Shown one piece after another: positions 47,350-61,619 of a stretch of DNA of 64,000 bases. Where the stretch lies: NCBI GenBank assembly GCA_009760855.2, contig WPIO01000126.1:62001-126000 (forward strand), in the 5' to 3' direction. The notes beneath the pieces were generated by a model, which searched no databases, was not told where the DNA came from, and saw only the letters and a program-made list of their open reading frames with translations. A program made the position numbers and the translations under genes. Numbering within the stretch: the first letter of the stretch is position 1; each line of letters begins with the position of its first letter. This DNA is from Cristatella mucedo (Eukaryota > Bryozoa > Phylactolaemata > Cristatellidae).

Positions 47350-49616
47350 ATGCACCTTCATTTGCTACTTCAGGCTGCCTTGGTCTGCTAGTTGCTTTCG
47401 CTGAGTCGCTGCGCCGCTGCAGACGATGGCTCGGGCGGCAGGAGACCGAGAGCGTCGCGCAATGGCTGCACTCGCTGCTGTCCCGAGTCGTGAGTCGGAC
47501 GGAACCCGTACTTCTGCAAGCGGAGTGACTGCCCGCCTTTCAATGTCGCCGATAGAAACTGGGTCCGTTCGTGCGAGCACTCTGAAGGCGCCGGCCGGCG
47601 CTGCAGTTTCGCGGAGAAATGGCGCATGCATCTTGCCTCCAAAGAGCACCCGGTAAGTGGCTCCTGGTTTCTCTGCGGGCCATTGCAGTTCTTCGAAACG
47701 CGATCGTACGGCGAAGTCAACTGAGTGACTTGTGCTCTGCCATACAACAGCATTACCACCAGAGGCCAGGAGCGAACAGGTCTACAGAGCTACAGGGCTG
47801 ACAATGCACTGCCTTCGCCAAGTATGGGCAGCCGCTGCGTCCACATGCGGCTTACCTAGCGCGTCAGGCCGTACTAAGTTCAACTGTTAACCTCATTAGA
47901 GGCGACCACAGCTTCGACGGGCCTGGCGCCGGCCGCAGCGTCGTTAGCCCTTTGGGTAATGTAAACCTGAGCGACGCAGCGCTGGTAGTTACTGACACTT
48001 GTACACGTGTGAAAGAATTAGCGGAGCTTTTACCTCGAAGCAAGTGGTTCGAATACGCGGACTCTTGCTGTCGAGAAAAAATGCGGCTAGCTACTAATAA
48101 ACGACCGCAGGGCTTTATTTCGGCTCGCTGTAATTTACATCTGCAAATTTGGACCTCACAGAAACAAGACGGCCAGCTGTGCTGCAAGCGGCTGCAGCCA
48201 TTAGCCAACGGCGATAAAACTGGAGATGGCTGGTTTTGCTGCTGCTTACTTCAGCTAGTAACTACTGGCAGTGAACACTACCTTGCAATGGCCGCCCGCT
48301 GGCTAATTCCGCCAGTCAGACCCTAACTCGAGACACGCGAATGCATGCCGAAGACTGCAGCAAGCTAAGGTACGCGTATCGAGGCACCCATACCATTCGT
48401 GCAGAAAAAAACATTCAAAAGCCGGAGCGCATTTGTACGGCACCAGCCGTTGAGTAAAGGCCGTGCTGATTCGACAGCCTCATCTACATAGCTGCAGAAG
48501 AGGCCAATAAAGTAATCACTCCTGCTTTCAGCGGGTACCAACTTATGTACTTACACCTATGATAAGATCCAGGGGCTGCAGTGTTTAACACATTAGTTTG
48601 ATGTCTAAATCACACTTGTCTGGCTCGAAGCCACGAGTAAAACCGACCGCCTGTTTCTGGAGTGGGGCTTTTTATGCCATTTAAACGTAGATGTTTGGTG
48701 ATGATTTACTTGGATCTTTAAGCCGTAGCGGTGCTATTAACTTGCAGGTAATAATGTTACCTCTTCACACGAGGTCCTATGGTCAGCTATTCTTTGTCTG
48801 GCAAACTGGTGACAGGATATTGTAATGCTATCTGGCGCAACTGCAGAGCCGTAATATCTACTTCGAATTTGAGCAGCTCACGGTTAGTGCGATTTAACTA
48901 GATGTTGCTGGTTATTCCCGGTTTTCGGTACAAGTACTTACACCGGGAGTCTACGTGTTTTAGCATCAACGAAGATTAAGGGGGAAAGTCCGAAAAGGTG
49001 TCGAGAGATTTGAATATTCCATCCCGGGAGTCGGCGTCTCTTCTCCTAATGAAAAGGGTATTTTTAACGCACGTCGCAAAGGAGCTGGAAGAAAGACAAG
49101 GATAGGGTGAAGAGGCTAAGAAGGTGAAAGCAATGAGAAAGTAGAGGGATTGAGGGCTCGTAGAAGGGGCGTAGAAGGATGGAGGGCAATGAAGAGGAGA
49201 ACGTAAGAGAATGATGAGGAGAGAGGAGGAATAGATTGAAGATAGCAGTTGTCGTTACGCGTTTAGTTTTTCAAAAAAAAAACTGAAAAAAGAATAAAAG
49301 AAACTCATAGCTGGTAAATTTCAGGCTAGTAGAGAATTTTGAAATGTTATGGCACTTATAGCTTACTGAGCAGAAATAGGCAATTTGTGAACACTTTTTT
49401 TAGTTGACCAGTTGCGGAAATTACGCTGTTTTTTGCTACAAACGGCTATTGTGATATCATTTCTGAAGAATGTAGACTGAAGAGTTGAATTTGTCTCTAA
49501 AAAGGTGAGAAGGTTCCGGGTAAATACTCTCACTGCTGCTTGATGAATTCGACAGCTCACGGGCTCTGATTTCCAGACACAAATAAGCCTGAGTAAAAAA
49601 CTAGCATACAATAACT
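47350..49616 (+). pseudogene. relic SOUL copy D (all four exons traceable)
   Basis: Exon 1 debris 47350-47570 starts with ATG CACCTTCATTTGCTACTTC but has an in-frame TAG early; gcaggagaccgagagcgtcgcgc and ggaacccgtacttctgcaag remain. Exon 2 debris 47690-47800 (ttcttcgaaacgcgatcgtacgg, stop TGA in the NWVT codons). Exon 3 debris about 48960-49065, after a gtgttttag acceptor. Exon 4 debris 49520-49616 (ctctcactgctgcttgatgaa..., ending ataactac). Too many stops to be functional. It keeps the exon order, so it decayed by point changes and small deletions rather than by loss of exons. Confidence 0.7.
47952..48326 (+). other. 124-codon open frame in a relic gene intron, probably not a gene
   Basis: Open from 47952 to 48326 with a WFCCCLLQL stretch. 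It lies between exon 2 and exon 3 debris of copy D. I recognise no domain and there is no second copy in other units. Recorded because it is long for this window; likely chance. Confidence 0.15.
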
Positions 49617-49682
49617 ACGAGTGCAAATTTTAAGCTGAGCACACGTGACTTTTTCTAACCTTCCATGACGACGAGGAACTTG

Positions 49683-49880
49683 ATAATAATAAAAATACAT
49701 TTGTATAGCACCCTCAGATAACCAAATCTCTTTCTAGGCACTTCACTGATGCTGTATAGAAACTAATACCGTATGATTGGTAGTAACTTCCGAAAGCAGC
49801 AGGCACGGTTTTAATAGGTACATGCACATTAAAGAGGAATCGCAAAGACCCACAAAATTCTGTAATAAACAGGTGCGTTA
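49683..49880 (-). mobile_element. LINE 3'-end copy
   Basis: (ATAATAAAAATA), then tagcaccctcagataacc, aggcacttcactgatgctg and 3'UTR. Ends at about 49880 (aggtgcgtt), where block 49880-50430 begins. Confidence 0.75.
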
Positions 49881-51350
49881 ACTTGATGCCATACCTGCTG
49901 AATGGTAATAATCAATTAGGTTCATTAAATACTTTACTCGCGACCCACCTGGCAGTTCAGCACTTGTGGGCGGTGTGATTTTCATCCAAATATGGGGCGA
50001 AAAATCTTGCCCTAAAATAATCAATTCGCTCCCTGCAGTGTTAACAGAAAGAAATGCAAGCGCAAGGCAAAACCCACCTGTTATTTAGTAACTAACATCG
50101 GCCGTGAAAAATAGCGGATATAATTATGTGGCATTTTTCGTCTTCAGCAATCTCTCGGGCACGCTACTGCTGTCACTACTATCAAACGACTTTAGCTAAG
50201 CAAATTCGTTGTGCTTATGCTTCATCCTCAGTATCTCCAGCCCATTGATGCTGATGAGAACGGCTCTTCCTTTTTTCAGCTTTTGCAGCACGCCGTTCCG
50301 CAGCCTCGTTCTGGCGTCGCTTCGACCAGGTGCTGCAGATGCGACTGACGAAAGGCTCCAGCTTCGCGAACTTTTCTCGCTTCTACTTCACCCGCAGTCT
50401 CTCCAGCCCGTTGTTGCAGAGCACTACCCTAGAATACCACTGCCACTCTTGGAAAAAACACTCAAGTTTGAATCCATTTAACTGTTTCAGGGTTTCAATG
50501 TCCAACGTCAATCACGACAGTGCATGCGGAGCCACGTATGAGGATAAGTATAAATTATCTCCCCTCGTAGACACTCGTCGTCACTCTACCCTCGTTGTCC
50601 GAATGTATGCATAGCGAGAATGACTAAATGCAAGTGCGATGCCAGGGACGTGCAAGCGGACTAAAGGACTGAATAGCTAAATAAGTAACTAACCTGCTTA
50701 TTAAAGACGTCGATTACTCTTTTGATCTTAAGCCACCACTTCAACTTGCCAATTTTCAGATCAAATTCCACACGCTTTTTTGGTTTAAAGTCGATTAAAT
50801 TCCATATGCTCCGTGAAGAGCAAAAGATTTGTAGGTGGTTTGAGCTCTCACGCAGACCACGTGGTATGAAATTAAATCAGTAGAGTATTTTGAGCCGTGA
50901 CTAGGATGAATAGTGTGAGCTCCTTTTTAGACTCAGCTGAGGTTCGCTCTTAATCAGTAAAGTTAACGTTTGCTGGTTCCACAGCCTAATTTGTATAATG
51001 GCAGAAGACCTTTTGTGGCAAATTCTTTTTTCCGAGCATGCAGGGGTCTAACAAGAATGTGTTGCACTTGAACCCATGATCGAGGCCGTGGAGCTCCCAA
51101 TCCTTGCTTCTGAGCTAGTACCGAGTAGCCTGCAGTCACCTGTCGTCCAAGCTTACGGCATATAGCTGAAATTTGAATTAACAATCACCAGTTTCATTGA
51201 TTTTATCAGCGAACCTGTAGAAGCAAGCAATTGTGGAAGGGAATATGTTACCGTGCAATGTTAATGGTTAGGCACAGGACGAGCTCGCAAGCAGACAGTT
51301 ACGCGACAAGTCTTCCCCCAATGCTATGCAGAGGGCGCTTCAGCTGTTGA
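49880..51350. repeat. duplicated array segment, then unassigned
   Basis: 49880-50430 pairs with 17040-17690. 50640-51240 has weak similarity to blocks X/Y (agttaacgtttgctggttcca, tcacctgtcgtcc). No gene recognised. Confidence 0.5.
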
Positions 51351-51477
51351 CGAAGCTTGGCTGACGCTGGCTGCTCGCGTGTCATCATCTTCCTACCACT
51401 CACACATGCTTCGGCGCTTGAGCCTGCCAGCGAGCCTGGAAGAATAATGAATGGCATAAGGACTGTGTACAAATACA

Positions 51478-51478
<1 letters not shown>

Positions 51479-51526
<48 letters not shown>
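51479..51526. repeat. (AC)n microsatellite
   Basis: A perfect AC run of about 48 bases followed by cgcgaacgcacacac variants. Confidence 0.95.
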
Positions 51527-51528
<2 letters not shown>

Positions 51529-51589
51529 GCGAACGCACACACACAAGCGTGCGTGCGAGCACGCACATGCATGCTGTGCTCGCCCGACG

Positions 51590-52715
51590 CAAGCGTCACA
51601 GACTCGACCGAGCAGTCGCTAGCCTGGATGACACGCCGTCGTCTGATGAGGAGCGTTCGCGATGTCTGAACCCAGCAGCCTTCGGCCCTGGCAACAGGGT
51701 TGGCTCGATATCGCTGTGGTCGGACGCGTGTAAGTGCCTCAAGCGGCTCTCCATCGCCTCTCGCTGGCCGGCCCTGAAGTGCTGGTTGTGTACACCGACC
51801 CTGACGGTATCGAGCACTGGGTCGTGCCGCGATTTGTCATCACAAAGCTGCGAGAGTTCGCCAGGTTCATGGAAAACCGTGCTTGGGCGGCCCAGCCTGC
51901 GCAGGGCAGGGTCAGCTGCTGCCTGGCTACGGACAGATTCGCCACCCACCCACAGTCACTTTCTGACCACGGATCTTGGGCTGTCATTCCGGGCTTGGCG
52001 GTTCTTGCATCGAACGCGCCTGGACGTGCTGCCAGTGGCTGCTTTCAGGAGTCGGGCATACCCTGGGACGGTTAACAGCTGCCGTCTATGCCGCACGGAG
52101 GCAGAGACCGTTTGCCATGTGCTGCTGCCAGGAGTAGGGCATACCCTGGGACGGTTACCAGCTGCCGCCTATGCCGCACGGAGGCAGAGACCGTTTGCCA
52201 AGTGCTGAGCCACTGTCGGCCGATGCTGCATGCAACTACGCCCCGACACAATCTGGTTCTGGGCCGCCTAATCGGAACTCTTCCGGCCACAGCTCAACTG
52301 CCCGTCGGCAGGCCATTCCCTGCTTGCCGTTGGTCTGGCTCTCAAGCCGGGCGTGGTCATTGACAACGTTACCGATTTAGTAATTCTGGATGTGACGGTG
52401 CCGCTCGACAGCGTCGAGGATGCTCCAATTGTGGTGGCCTGAAACAAGACCGATAAGTATGCATTCATTGCCTGGTCTTTCCTGACCGCTGGCTACCGGT
52501 CGGCAGTAGTGAATCCCTTCGTGGTCGGGGCTCTCGGCAGCTGGTGGCCAGACAATGAAGCTTGCCTGGCCTTGACCTCGGTATCCCAAGCGCTGAGATG
52601 ACGGCTTTAAGGCGGCACTGCGTCTCCGATGCCCTTACCGGCTCGGAAGCCGTGTGGTCTCTGTTCCTGAAGCATGCTCGATCCCCGGCAGGACAGGGCA
52701 CCACCGGCTAATGCA
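51590..52715 (+). mobile_element. R2-like non-LTR element, C-terminal end with restriction-like endonuclease
   Basis: Several plus-strand frames together show the end of an R2-group protein. An FRAWRFLHRTRLDVLPVAAF segment is followed by CRLCRTEAETVCHVL (CCHC knuckle, about 52080-52125). After a duplication comes the endonuclease region (about 52340-52600): VIDNVTDLVILDVTVPLD, K..KYAF and VVGALGSWWPDNEACLAL. Family members have a PD..D type catalytic core; here the PD position reads TD. The gene is broken by frameshifts and an 83-bp tandem duplication (52046/52129). No RT core is present. Confidence 0.65.
52046..52211. repeat. 83-bp tandem duplication in the R2-like element
   Basis: Two successive copies starting caggagt(c/a)gggcataccc, covering the zinc-knuckle coding bases. 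Confidence 0.85.
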
Positions 52716-52764
52716 TATACACTACTAAAAATCTTTTTCTCGGTAAACGATATATATACAGACA

Positions 52765-52921
52765 TTGTGTGTGTGTGTTTGTCTGCGTGTGTGTGTTGTG
52801 TGTGTGTCTGTGTGTGTGTGTGTGCTGTGTGTGTGTGTGTGTGTCTCTGTGTGTGTGTGTGTCTGTGTGTGTGTGTGTGTGTGTGTGCGTGTGTCTGTGT
52901 GTGTATGTGTGTGCGTGTGTT
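52765..52921. repeat. imperfect (GT)n array
   Basis: GT repeats with occasional CT interruptions for about 155 bases, ending at gtgtttaggtgtc. The frames over it are repeat products. Confidence 0.95.
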
Positions 52922-53279
52922 TAGGTGTCATGGACATTGACACGGGCGGACGGCAGGTGCATTTGAGCTACCTCGTGGCTGACGTATGACTCGGCCAGGA
53001 TTTGATGTTAGGCACTGAGGCTGTCTGACCGTTATCTTGGAAGCTGTCCAGCATCACGGATGCTGTCTGGCATCACCGAGGTAATCCAACATCTTGAAGG
53101 CTGTTCGGTATCTCTGAAGCTGTCCGATATCTTGGCGGCTATCGGGAGTCATAGAATTATCCTCATGTCCTGCATCTTGCAGTCTTTCGCCTATGCACGG
53201 ACGGCAAGCACGTTGAATTGTGTGACAAGACGCAATGCACTATGGCTGAGCTGAGCTGCATCGTGGCGCCTTATTGCCG

Positions 53280-54680
53280 CTACAGACTTTTTTTTTTATC
53301 GCGTATAAGGAATTTTGTGTGGTGGTTGCTTAAGGTGCGTGGATCGTGCCTCGGTTTTTGCCCTGTCGAACCAACAGCTCCAAATAGTGAGGAATCTGAT
53401 AGTTTTGTACAACTTAATCTGTCTGCCTAAGACTCACGTGAGACGGAGGTGGAAGAGTCGATATGGCCAAGGGTGGCTGATGCCTTTTACAGGAGAGTGT
53501 TCCGGCCTTATTTCCCCCACGGTGATAGTACAGGCTTGCAACGATAGAATGAGGTCAGCGGTGCATAACCGATAGTTGAATCGCTTCGTGTCTAGCCATA
53601 CCGCCCACGTGTCTAGCCATACCGCTTACGTGTTTAGCCCACGGGATTTCGTGCGGGACGAAGCTACGCTTCCGGTTGACAATCGGAGGGCGCTGCAGAA
53701 TGTTTGACTTGCCCATATCTGCCAGTATCTTGATTTTCGGTGTACCTGCCAATATATGTTTACCCCTCGCCGTTGCGAAATCAGGTTGTCGAATTTAAGC
53801 TCAAGCGCTTATACTTCGCATGGTTTAATTTTAGCTCTAATATAGGACCTAAAATAATTACGGTGATTTTAAACATAGTTCAGTCACTGGACCTGCTTAA
53901 TTGCAGGGCAATCGACTCCTTCGTGAATAAAATGCAAGTTAACAACGCCTTTGTGTCTAGCGAAAGAGTCAACGAACTATTACCTTAGTCACGGAGCCTA
54001 GCCAACCTAGCTGTTACTGAATGGTCTCGTGCTGGGAGCTCGCGTATGGCGAGATGACTGCGTGTTCTGTGGCACCGAGATGATTCAATGAGTACCTCCA
54101 AAAGACTTCAGACGTAACGGCTTTTTGGGGTGCGGACAAATAGTTAGGCATTTTCCTATTGAAGACAGTTGCAGTTTTGCATCACAGAATGCTATTGTCC
54201 TGGATCCACCGGCTGCTGCATTCGACACTACTGCAATGTAATGCAGCTCAGTCTGTAACTCCACAAATACCAAGTGGGAGTTACGCACGATAGTTTTCTA
54301 GCTGCTCAGTCTAAGCTTAAGCTGCTTTCAGTTGGCATGCGGTAGCAAACAAACTATTGATCACGATATTCTGCTTGAAAGATTGAGAACGCCGATTGGC
54401 TAGGTAGAGGCTAGGCACTAGCCTGTGGAACTTGCACTGTGGAGCTTGCTCAACAGTTCTTACGCAAAGACAGCTATTCCCTTGCTGCTGACTGTGGCAC
54501 ATCTAATCCAGCCTTCCTGAGCGCCTGCTCACCGGCTACTCACTTGGTCGACTGCCCTCCTGACTCATACATGATTATCACTTTGGTGCAACTTTCACTT
54601 TGTTGCGCGAGATGAAGTCTGCGGGCTACAGCATACCTGCCGAAGGACGTCTAGGATTTGACAGCGTTATAGAAGACCCT
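53280..54680. repeat. duplicated array segment with an empty LINE site and a LINE fragment
   Basis: Pairs with 18340-18534 plus 21270-22140. Around 53480-53520 the partner's LINE is absent. 54420-54680 carries the old plus-strand LINE fragment also at 22715 and 41390. Short tandem at 53585-53635 (gtgtctagccataccgc). No gene recognised. Confidence 0.65.
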
Positions 54681-54689
54681 GCATTACGC

Positions 54690-55600
54690 TCACTTATTCG
54701 TTGTGGTTGTATACAGTTACAGATGGAGATATATTGCATCACGTTCCAATAAACACCAAACCAAGCTGCTTTCAAAAAGATGCCTTTTTATTCCGAATAA
54801 GTCCAATTCTAGGAATATCTCATGCGAGACCCTGTCGATAAATCGCAAAGAACATTTCGCATTAGCATTGCACCCAAAGAAAACGGCAAACCAGTCTAGG
54901 CCCTATAGGAATGCAGAGAGGAGTCCCATCGCCCGATGAGCAATAGAAGCACTCATATCGGCATCAGATATAAGCAGATAAATGAAGATTCTCACGAAAT
55001 ATGCTCTCAGAAACAGTTGGGTTATATCTTATTATTTAATTATCCCGAGTCAGAGCACGTCGGTCGAGCTGTAGGTCGATGGTGGGATCCGAACATTTTT
55101 TGTGCACGTGAACCGAAAGAACAGCCTCCAAACTACTTGTGTGGTCGATTAAGCATGTTACTACAGTTTTGGAGTAACGATAGCGAGCGGTACGGTGGGA
55201 AGCCTAAAGTGTCAGTATTTGAATCAGGCAAGCCCGAGCAAGAGAACGAATAGACCGACAATTCACTGGCCTTGGATCAATGACTTTGGATCAATGCCCT
55301 GCTGGACGAGAGCCAGAGAAAGCAGCTAAAAAGCTTCACGATGTAACTGATTCGACAATTACGGCATACATACCTAGGGGCGGTCTGATGTTATACGACG
55401 CCTTTGAGCGTTTCTCGACGCACATACAAAGAGCCGTTCTGAGTGTCCGACAGAGTGACAGTGAGTCTAGACGGCGTGCCAAAAGCCTATGCATGCATAT
55501 TGGCGACAGTGCCTTTACCTAAGATAGTGTGCGAAGTTTTTGGGGAAATGCAATCTAGCCGATTGTAGGGTCTAGAGCTCTAGAGCTCCAGAGCTGAGCT
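54690..55600. repeat. diverged array block (partner about 37860-38740)
   Basis: Shares aaaccaagctgctt and gaatatctcatgcgaga with 37870-37950, and agcccgagcaagaga with 38395. Plus frames 54936-55253 (105 codons) and 55280-55522 (80 codons) are open here but not in the partner; I do not call them genes. Confidence 0.5.
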
Positions 55601-56315
55601 TGGCTCGTTTGGACGACCACTAAAGGACGATCTTGGTGCAGGAGGTGCCTGATTTTGTGCGCCTGGCTACAGGACAGCAGATGCTGAGCCAATTTTGAAA
55701 TTAATCCAGCGGGCTGGGGGAGGGGGGCACGTGTTGGTCAGTAAGCAAGCTCAGCGTGGCACGAACCGCAATCTAGTTAACCCACTGATGAATTTAGCCG
55801 CAAGGGGGCTCAAAGTTCAACTGTTCTCGTAATTTGAAGCGGCAGCAGCTACGGTGGTCTTTCGTCGGGGTCTTATTTTCCTATTAGTATTATCTGCTGC
55901 ATTCGAACCCATGACACAGGCTGTGCAGCTCACAGGTATTTCTTTAGAGCTAATACCAAAAGCGTGTATTCTCACACCTATACTTCAGGTATAGTGAACA
56001 TTTTTAGGATTAATCATTTTCATGCAAATTTAGGAATTAAATTCAGAAACAAGCTGTAGTGGCAGGTAACATAAAGGCTGCCACAATCACTGTTTTCGCA
56101 TGGTCGTTTCCAAACTGCAGAAGACAGCGCAGATGTGACTGAGCGGCAGGAAACCAAGAGCTGCGCGAAATGGCTGCACTCACTGCTGCCTCTGTCGTGA
56201 ATTGAACAGGATCAGTAATTCTGCATGAGATCTGATAGCCTTTCGTTCATGTTACTTATAACGACTAGGTCCAAAATATCCTGCCGCTGACTGCTTTTCA
56301 GACACAACCTGACGG
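55600..56315 (+). pseudogene. relic SOUL-gene unit (exon 1 joined to exon 4 debris)
   Basis: 55620-55880 is the flank module (gatgctgagccaattttgaa, gctcaaagttcaactgttctcg). 56065-56260 is exon 1 debris (gaaaccaagagctgcgcgaaatggctgcactcactgctgcc-type), with the same spelling changes as the relic at 23.5 kb (tcgtgaattgaacaggat, ctgcatgagatctgat). 56275-56310 holds a shorter exon 4 trace. The two relics are copies of one already broken gene. Confidence 0.75.
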
Positions 56316-56339
56316 TTCTCTTTTCTTCTTTTCGTGCAC

Positions 56340-56780
56340 CCAAGTTCAGCATAGAGGCACAACATTAAAAACAAGGGGCGCTAGTTTCAAGCTGAATGCA
56401 AGTAACTTTCTTCGACGACGAGTAACTTGATGCCATGTCGGATGAAGGGTAACCGTTATTTTGTCCACAAAACGGCATAAAAGATTCAACTTCTCTTTGA
56501 CCTGTTTAGCCTGGCAGTTGGTCTGATTTTTGGTGAAAATGTAGGATATAACATCTTACCATGGGCTTGTGAAGTCGCTGAGGTAAAGTTCACAGAAGCG
56601 AACAAAGGTACGAGGCAAGGTCTAGATTTAGTTTCTTCACGAATCGTACGCCCGTTTGCTGACATCACGATTTGCAATCTTTCCAATCAAATGCGAAGCA
56701 CTTTTCGTCCATAGTCTACTAGCCCAAAGTAGAGCAACAAGTTGCAGGGCTCTCGGAGCTCTGTTGCCAACCACAAGACG
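56340..56780. repeat. array block X, copy 2
   Basis: Nearly the same as 23775-24180, ending at ctctgttgccaaccac. Confidence 0.85.
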
Positions 56781-57425
56781 ACTACGTGCAACTTAGTTTT
56801 GGTGCTCTTGTCAAACGAAAAATACGAGCTTTTCTATTTTTAGTTGTAATCTAATTTTCTAATAGTTTCTTTCTGAAATTGTACATTGCTGATAGTAGTC
56901 AAAATCTAGTGTGAAGCTCATTTGGACATCCAGCATGGGGTCTTTTCGTAGAAGGACGCCTTGATTCCGTGCTCAAGCTACAGCTAGCTGACAACTGTGG
57001 CTGAGCCAGTTTGGAAGGCACGACTACTCTGGGCCACAGAGCTACTCAGTGAATAGACTTATTTAGCGAGCTCTGAACTACACCCTAGTCTAGGTGCAGC
57101 TTCCTAAAGCCGCCATGCTGGTCAAAGTTCACTTATTATTTAATTTTAAAGCGGCATCAACTGCGGCTGGGTGGCGTCGAGGCATAGTTCGCATAATAGG
57201 CCACTGAAATCCAATCGAGGCTACCAGGAAAAAGGGTTGAAGTCGAAAGTACCAGTAGAAAGGTCAAATTGTGCCAAACTTATCTCCTTCACTGTCTCTC
57301 CCTATTGGTGGGATGTAAGTGTGCGACTGCAGATATGTACATATATCACTTGGTGGGTAGGCCAACGGCACACTGCTGGTCTTACAGCAAAGAGCTCGCT
57401 TACTGGTATCTTTCGACTTGTTCGA
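56781..57425 (+). promoter_or_regulatory. 5' flank of SOUL copy E
   Basis: 56775-56930 is shared with 26120-26275. 56950-57210 is the flank module, missing in copy A. 57280-57425 is the conserved proximal region with atatgtacatatat (about 57333-57346), some 80 bases before the ATG. Confidence 0.5.
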
Positions 57426-59825
<2,400 letters not shown>

Positions 59826-59930
59826 TGGTATCTATTTCTAAGTGAAACACCTACGACATTGTATGACATCCTATGACGTCGATGAGGTGCTGATGCCATT
59901 TCCGTTAGAAAGTAATAATTCAAGTTGTTC

Positions 59931-59936
59931 CATAAA
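59931..59936 (+). terminator. variant polyadenylation signal CATAAA, copy E
   Basis: The position that is AATAAA after copies A and B reads CATAAA here, 106 bases after the stop. A weaker variant; another signal may be used. Confidence 0.4.
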
Positions 59937-60745
59937 CGCTAGCAATATGATCTAAGGCTGCTCTTCATTGCCTATCGCTTCGGTGAGTACAGTGACCGTG
60001 GTTAAAAACGCTGGTAGTAAAATATTGCCGCCAGGGGTAGTGAGGTCGATTACCGAGTTCACTAAAAATTAACTAAAGCAAAGCGTAAGAATAGGTTCAA
60101 GCTTATTATAACTTACCAGTGCTCGCTTACCAGAAGTACGATGTGAAAGCTTTCCGATAAATGCCCGTCTCTGTTTGGTCAATGGCCTCCATGACCTAAG
60201 CAGAACCAATGCTTTGCAGTACTCATGGAGCTTTCGAACCGATTGCTGAGTTCTAACGATAACAGTAATAAAACATTAAGTCGCTTGTAAGCAGACAAGA
60301 GAAACACTATCCTGGTGCTTTAAAACTTGCTGCATGAGAACCAATACCGATTGGTATAGAGACTTGTACAATATCAAGCATGCAAAGGCAAAGAAAATCC
60401 TGATCAGGCCAGCATACTAAAGCAAACATGAAGACAATCATGGCCGCCGGTAAATAAGCCCTCTGGCCAGTGTCAGAGACTGAATCAAGCGCAAGTAAGC
60501 ACACAAAACGCAATGAAACGGAAAAGACAATCTCGCTCTTTCGTTAAGTGATAGCTGACTGGGAGAAGTTTAGTTTGATGCTTAGAATTTTAACGACACA
60601 GTGTCATTGGAAGTGTTGATCTTAGCCGGAACGGTGTCCAGACTCTAGGTGGGATTAGATGCTGCAGGTTTGATCGCCAAAACATGTAAATTTAGTGCAA
60701 ATGAAGGCAAGATGACAAGATACAAAGGAGTGGGTGGTACTTGTC
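59937..60745. repeat. downstream flank of copy E with a second-family LINE fragment
   Basis: Matches 28660-29450 (cttcggtgagtacag, gctggtagtaaaatattgccgcc, ccgataaatgcccgtctctg, aaatgaagg). 60560-60745 is the minus-strand LINE fragment seen longer at 29290. Confidence 0.75.
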
Positions 60746-60837
60746 ATCAGCACTTAGGCAATGGACTTCTTTTAGTTAAATAAACGCTGCATTACCTAGG
60801 AGTTTTTGCTACGTTCTAAAGCCCCACCTGAATACAT

Positions 60838-60900
60838 GCTGAATATTCTCACTTCTGCTGGATAAGTCATCCCCTGGTTGCTCATTAGAATAAAAAAGTT
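60838..60900 (+). pseudogene. exon 4 trace of another SOUL relic
   Basis: gaatattctcacttctgctgg followed by ataagtcatcccctggttgctc corresponds to the GNTITAAGYDSPWSLL bases with stops. It is followed by block X, as after the relics at 23.7 and 56.3 kb. No exon 1 is found before it. Confidence 0.5.
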
Positions 60901-61470
60901 CAGCATAGAGGCACAACATTAAAAACTAGGGGCGCTAGTTTTGAGTTGAATGCACGTGCCTTTTTTCGACGACGAGTAGCTTGACGCCATGTCGCATGAA
61001 TGGTAACCGTTATTTTGTCCAAGAAACGACTTACAAGAATCAAATACCCTTTGACCTGTTCAGCCTAGTAGTTGGTCTTATTGTTGGTGAAAATGTAGGA
61101 TATAACATTTTGCCGTTGGCTCGTGAAAACGCTGCGGTAGAATTCACAGAAGCAAACAAAGGCACGAGGAAAGGCCTGGATTTCGTTTCTTTATGACTCT
61201 TTCGCCCGTTTGCCGACACCACAATTTGAATGTTTTCCAATCAAATACGAAGCACTTTTTAGTCCATAGTCTACTCACCCAAAGTAGAGCAACAAGTTGC
61301 AGGGCTCTCTGAGATCTGTTGCCAACACGTGGCCAACCACGTGGCTAGACACTGGATCAGAAGAGCTTTGACTAGGACGACCGGTGCGAGCAACCATTTA
61401 GAAATCAGCCTCCGAGGTATGCTCTTCGTAAGTAAACCAAAGTTCTGCTGATTCAATGGCCTACTTTCTA
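60895..61470. repeat. array block X, copy 3
   Basis: Same order as 23775-24350 with more differences (ggggcgctagttttgag, cttgacgccatgtcgc, gtgaaaatgtaggatataac). Confidence 0.8.
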
Positions 61471-61619
61471 TATAGACAGAACAACTTTCATGTCTACCCC
61501 CTTCCCACCCCCAGCTTTCAGAGGTCAATAAAGATTTATCAGCTGCACTCGAACTGACGTAACAGGTTGTGAAGCTCAAAGGTCTTGCTTGCTTTAGAAC
61601 CCATATAAAAAAGCGTGTA

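Noticed and set aside
51357-52208. 283-codon plus frame taken as one protein
   Set aside because: Its first half crosses the (AC)n repeat and is in a different frame from the R2-like text; only scattered parts correspond to the element.
52674-52989. Cys-Val-rich frames
   Set aside because: Translation of the (GT)n array, not a cysteine-rich peptide gene.
53280-54280. A conserved gene shared by 18.3-22.1 kb and 53.3-54.4 kb
   Set aside because: The similarity is at DNA level, and open frames are not kept between the copies.
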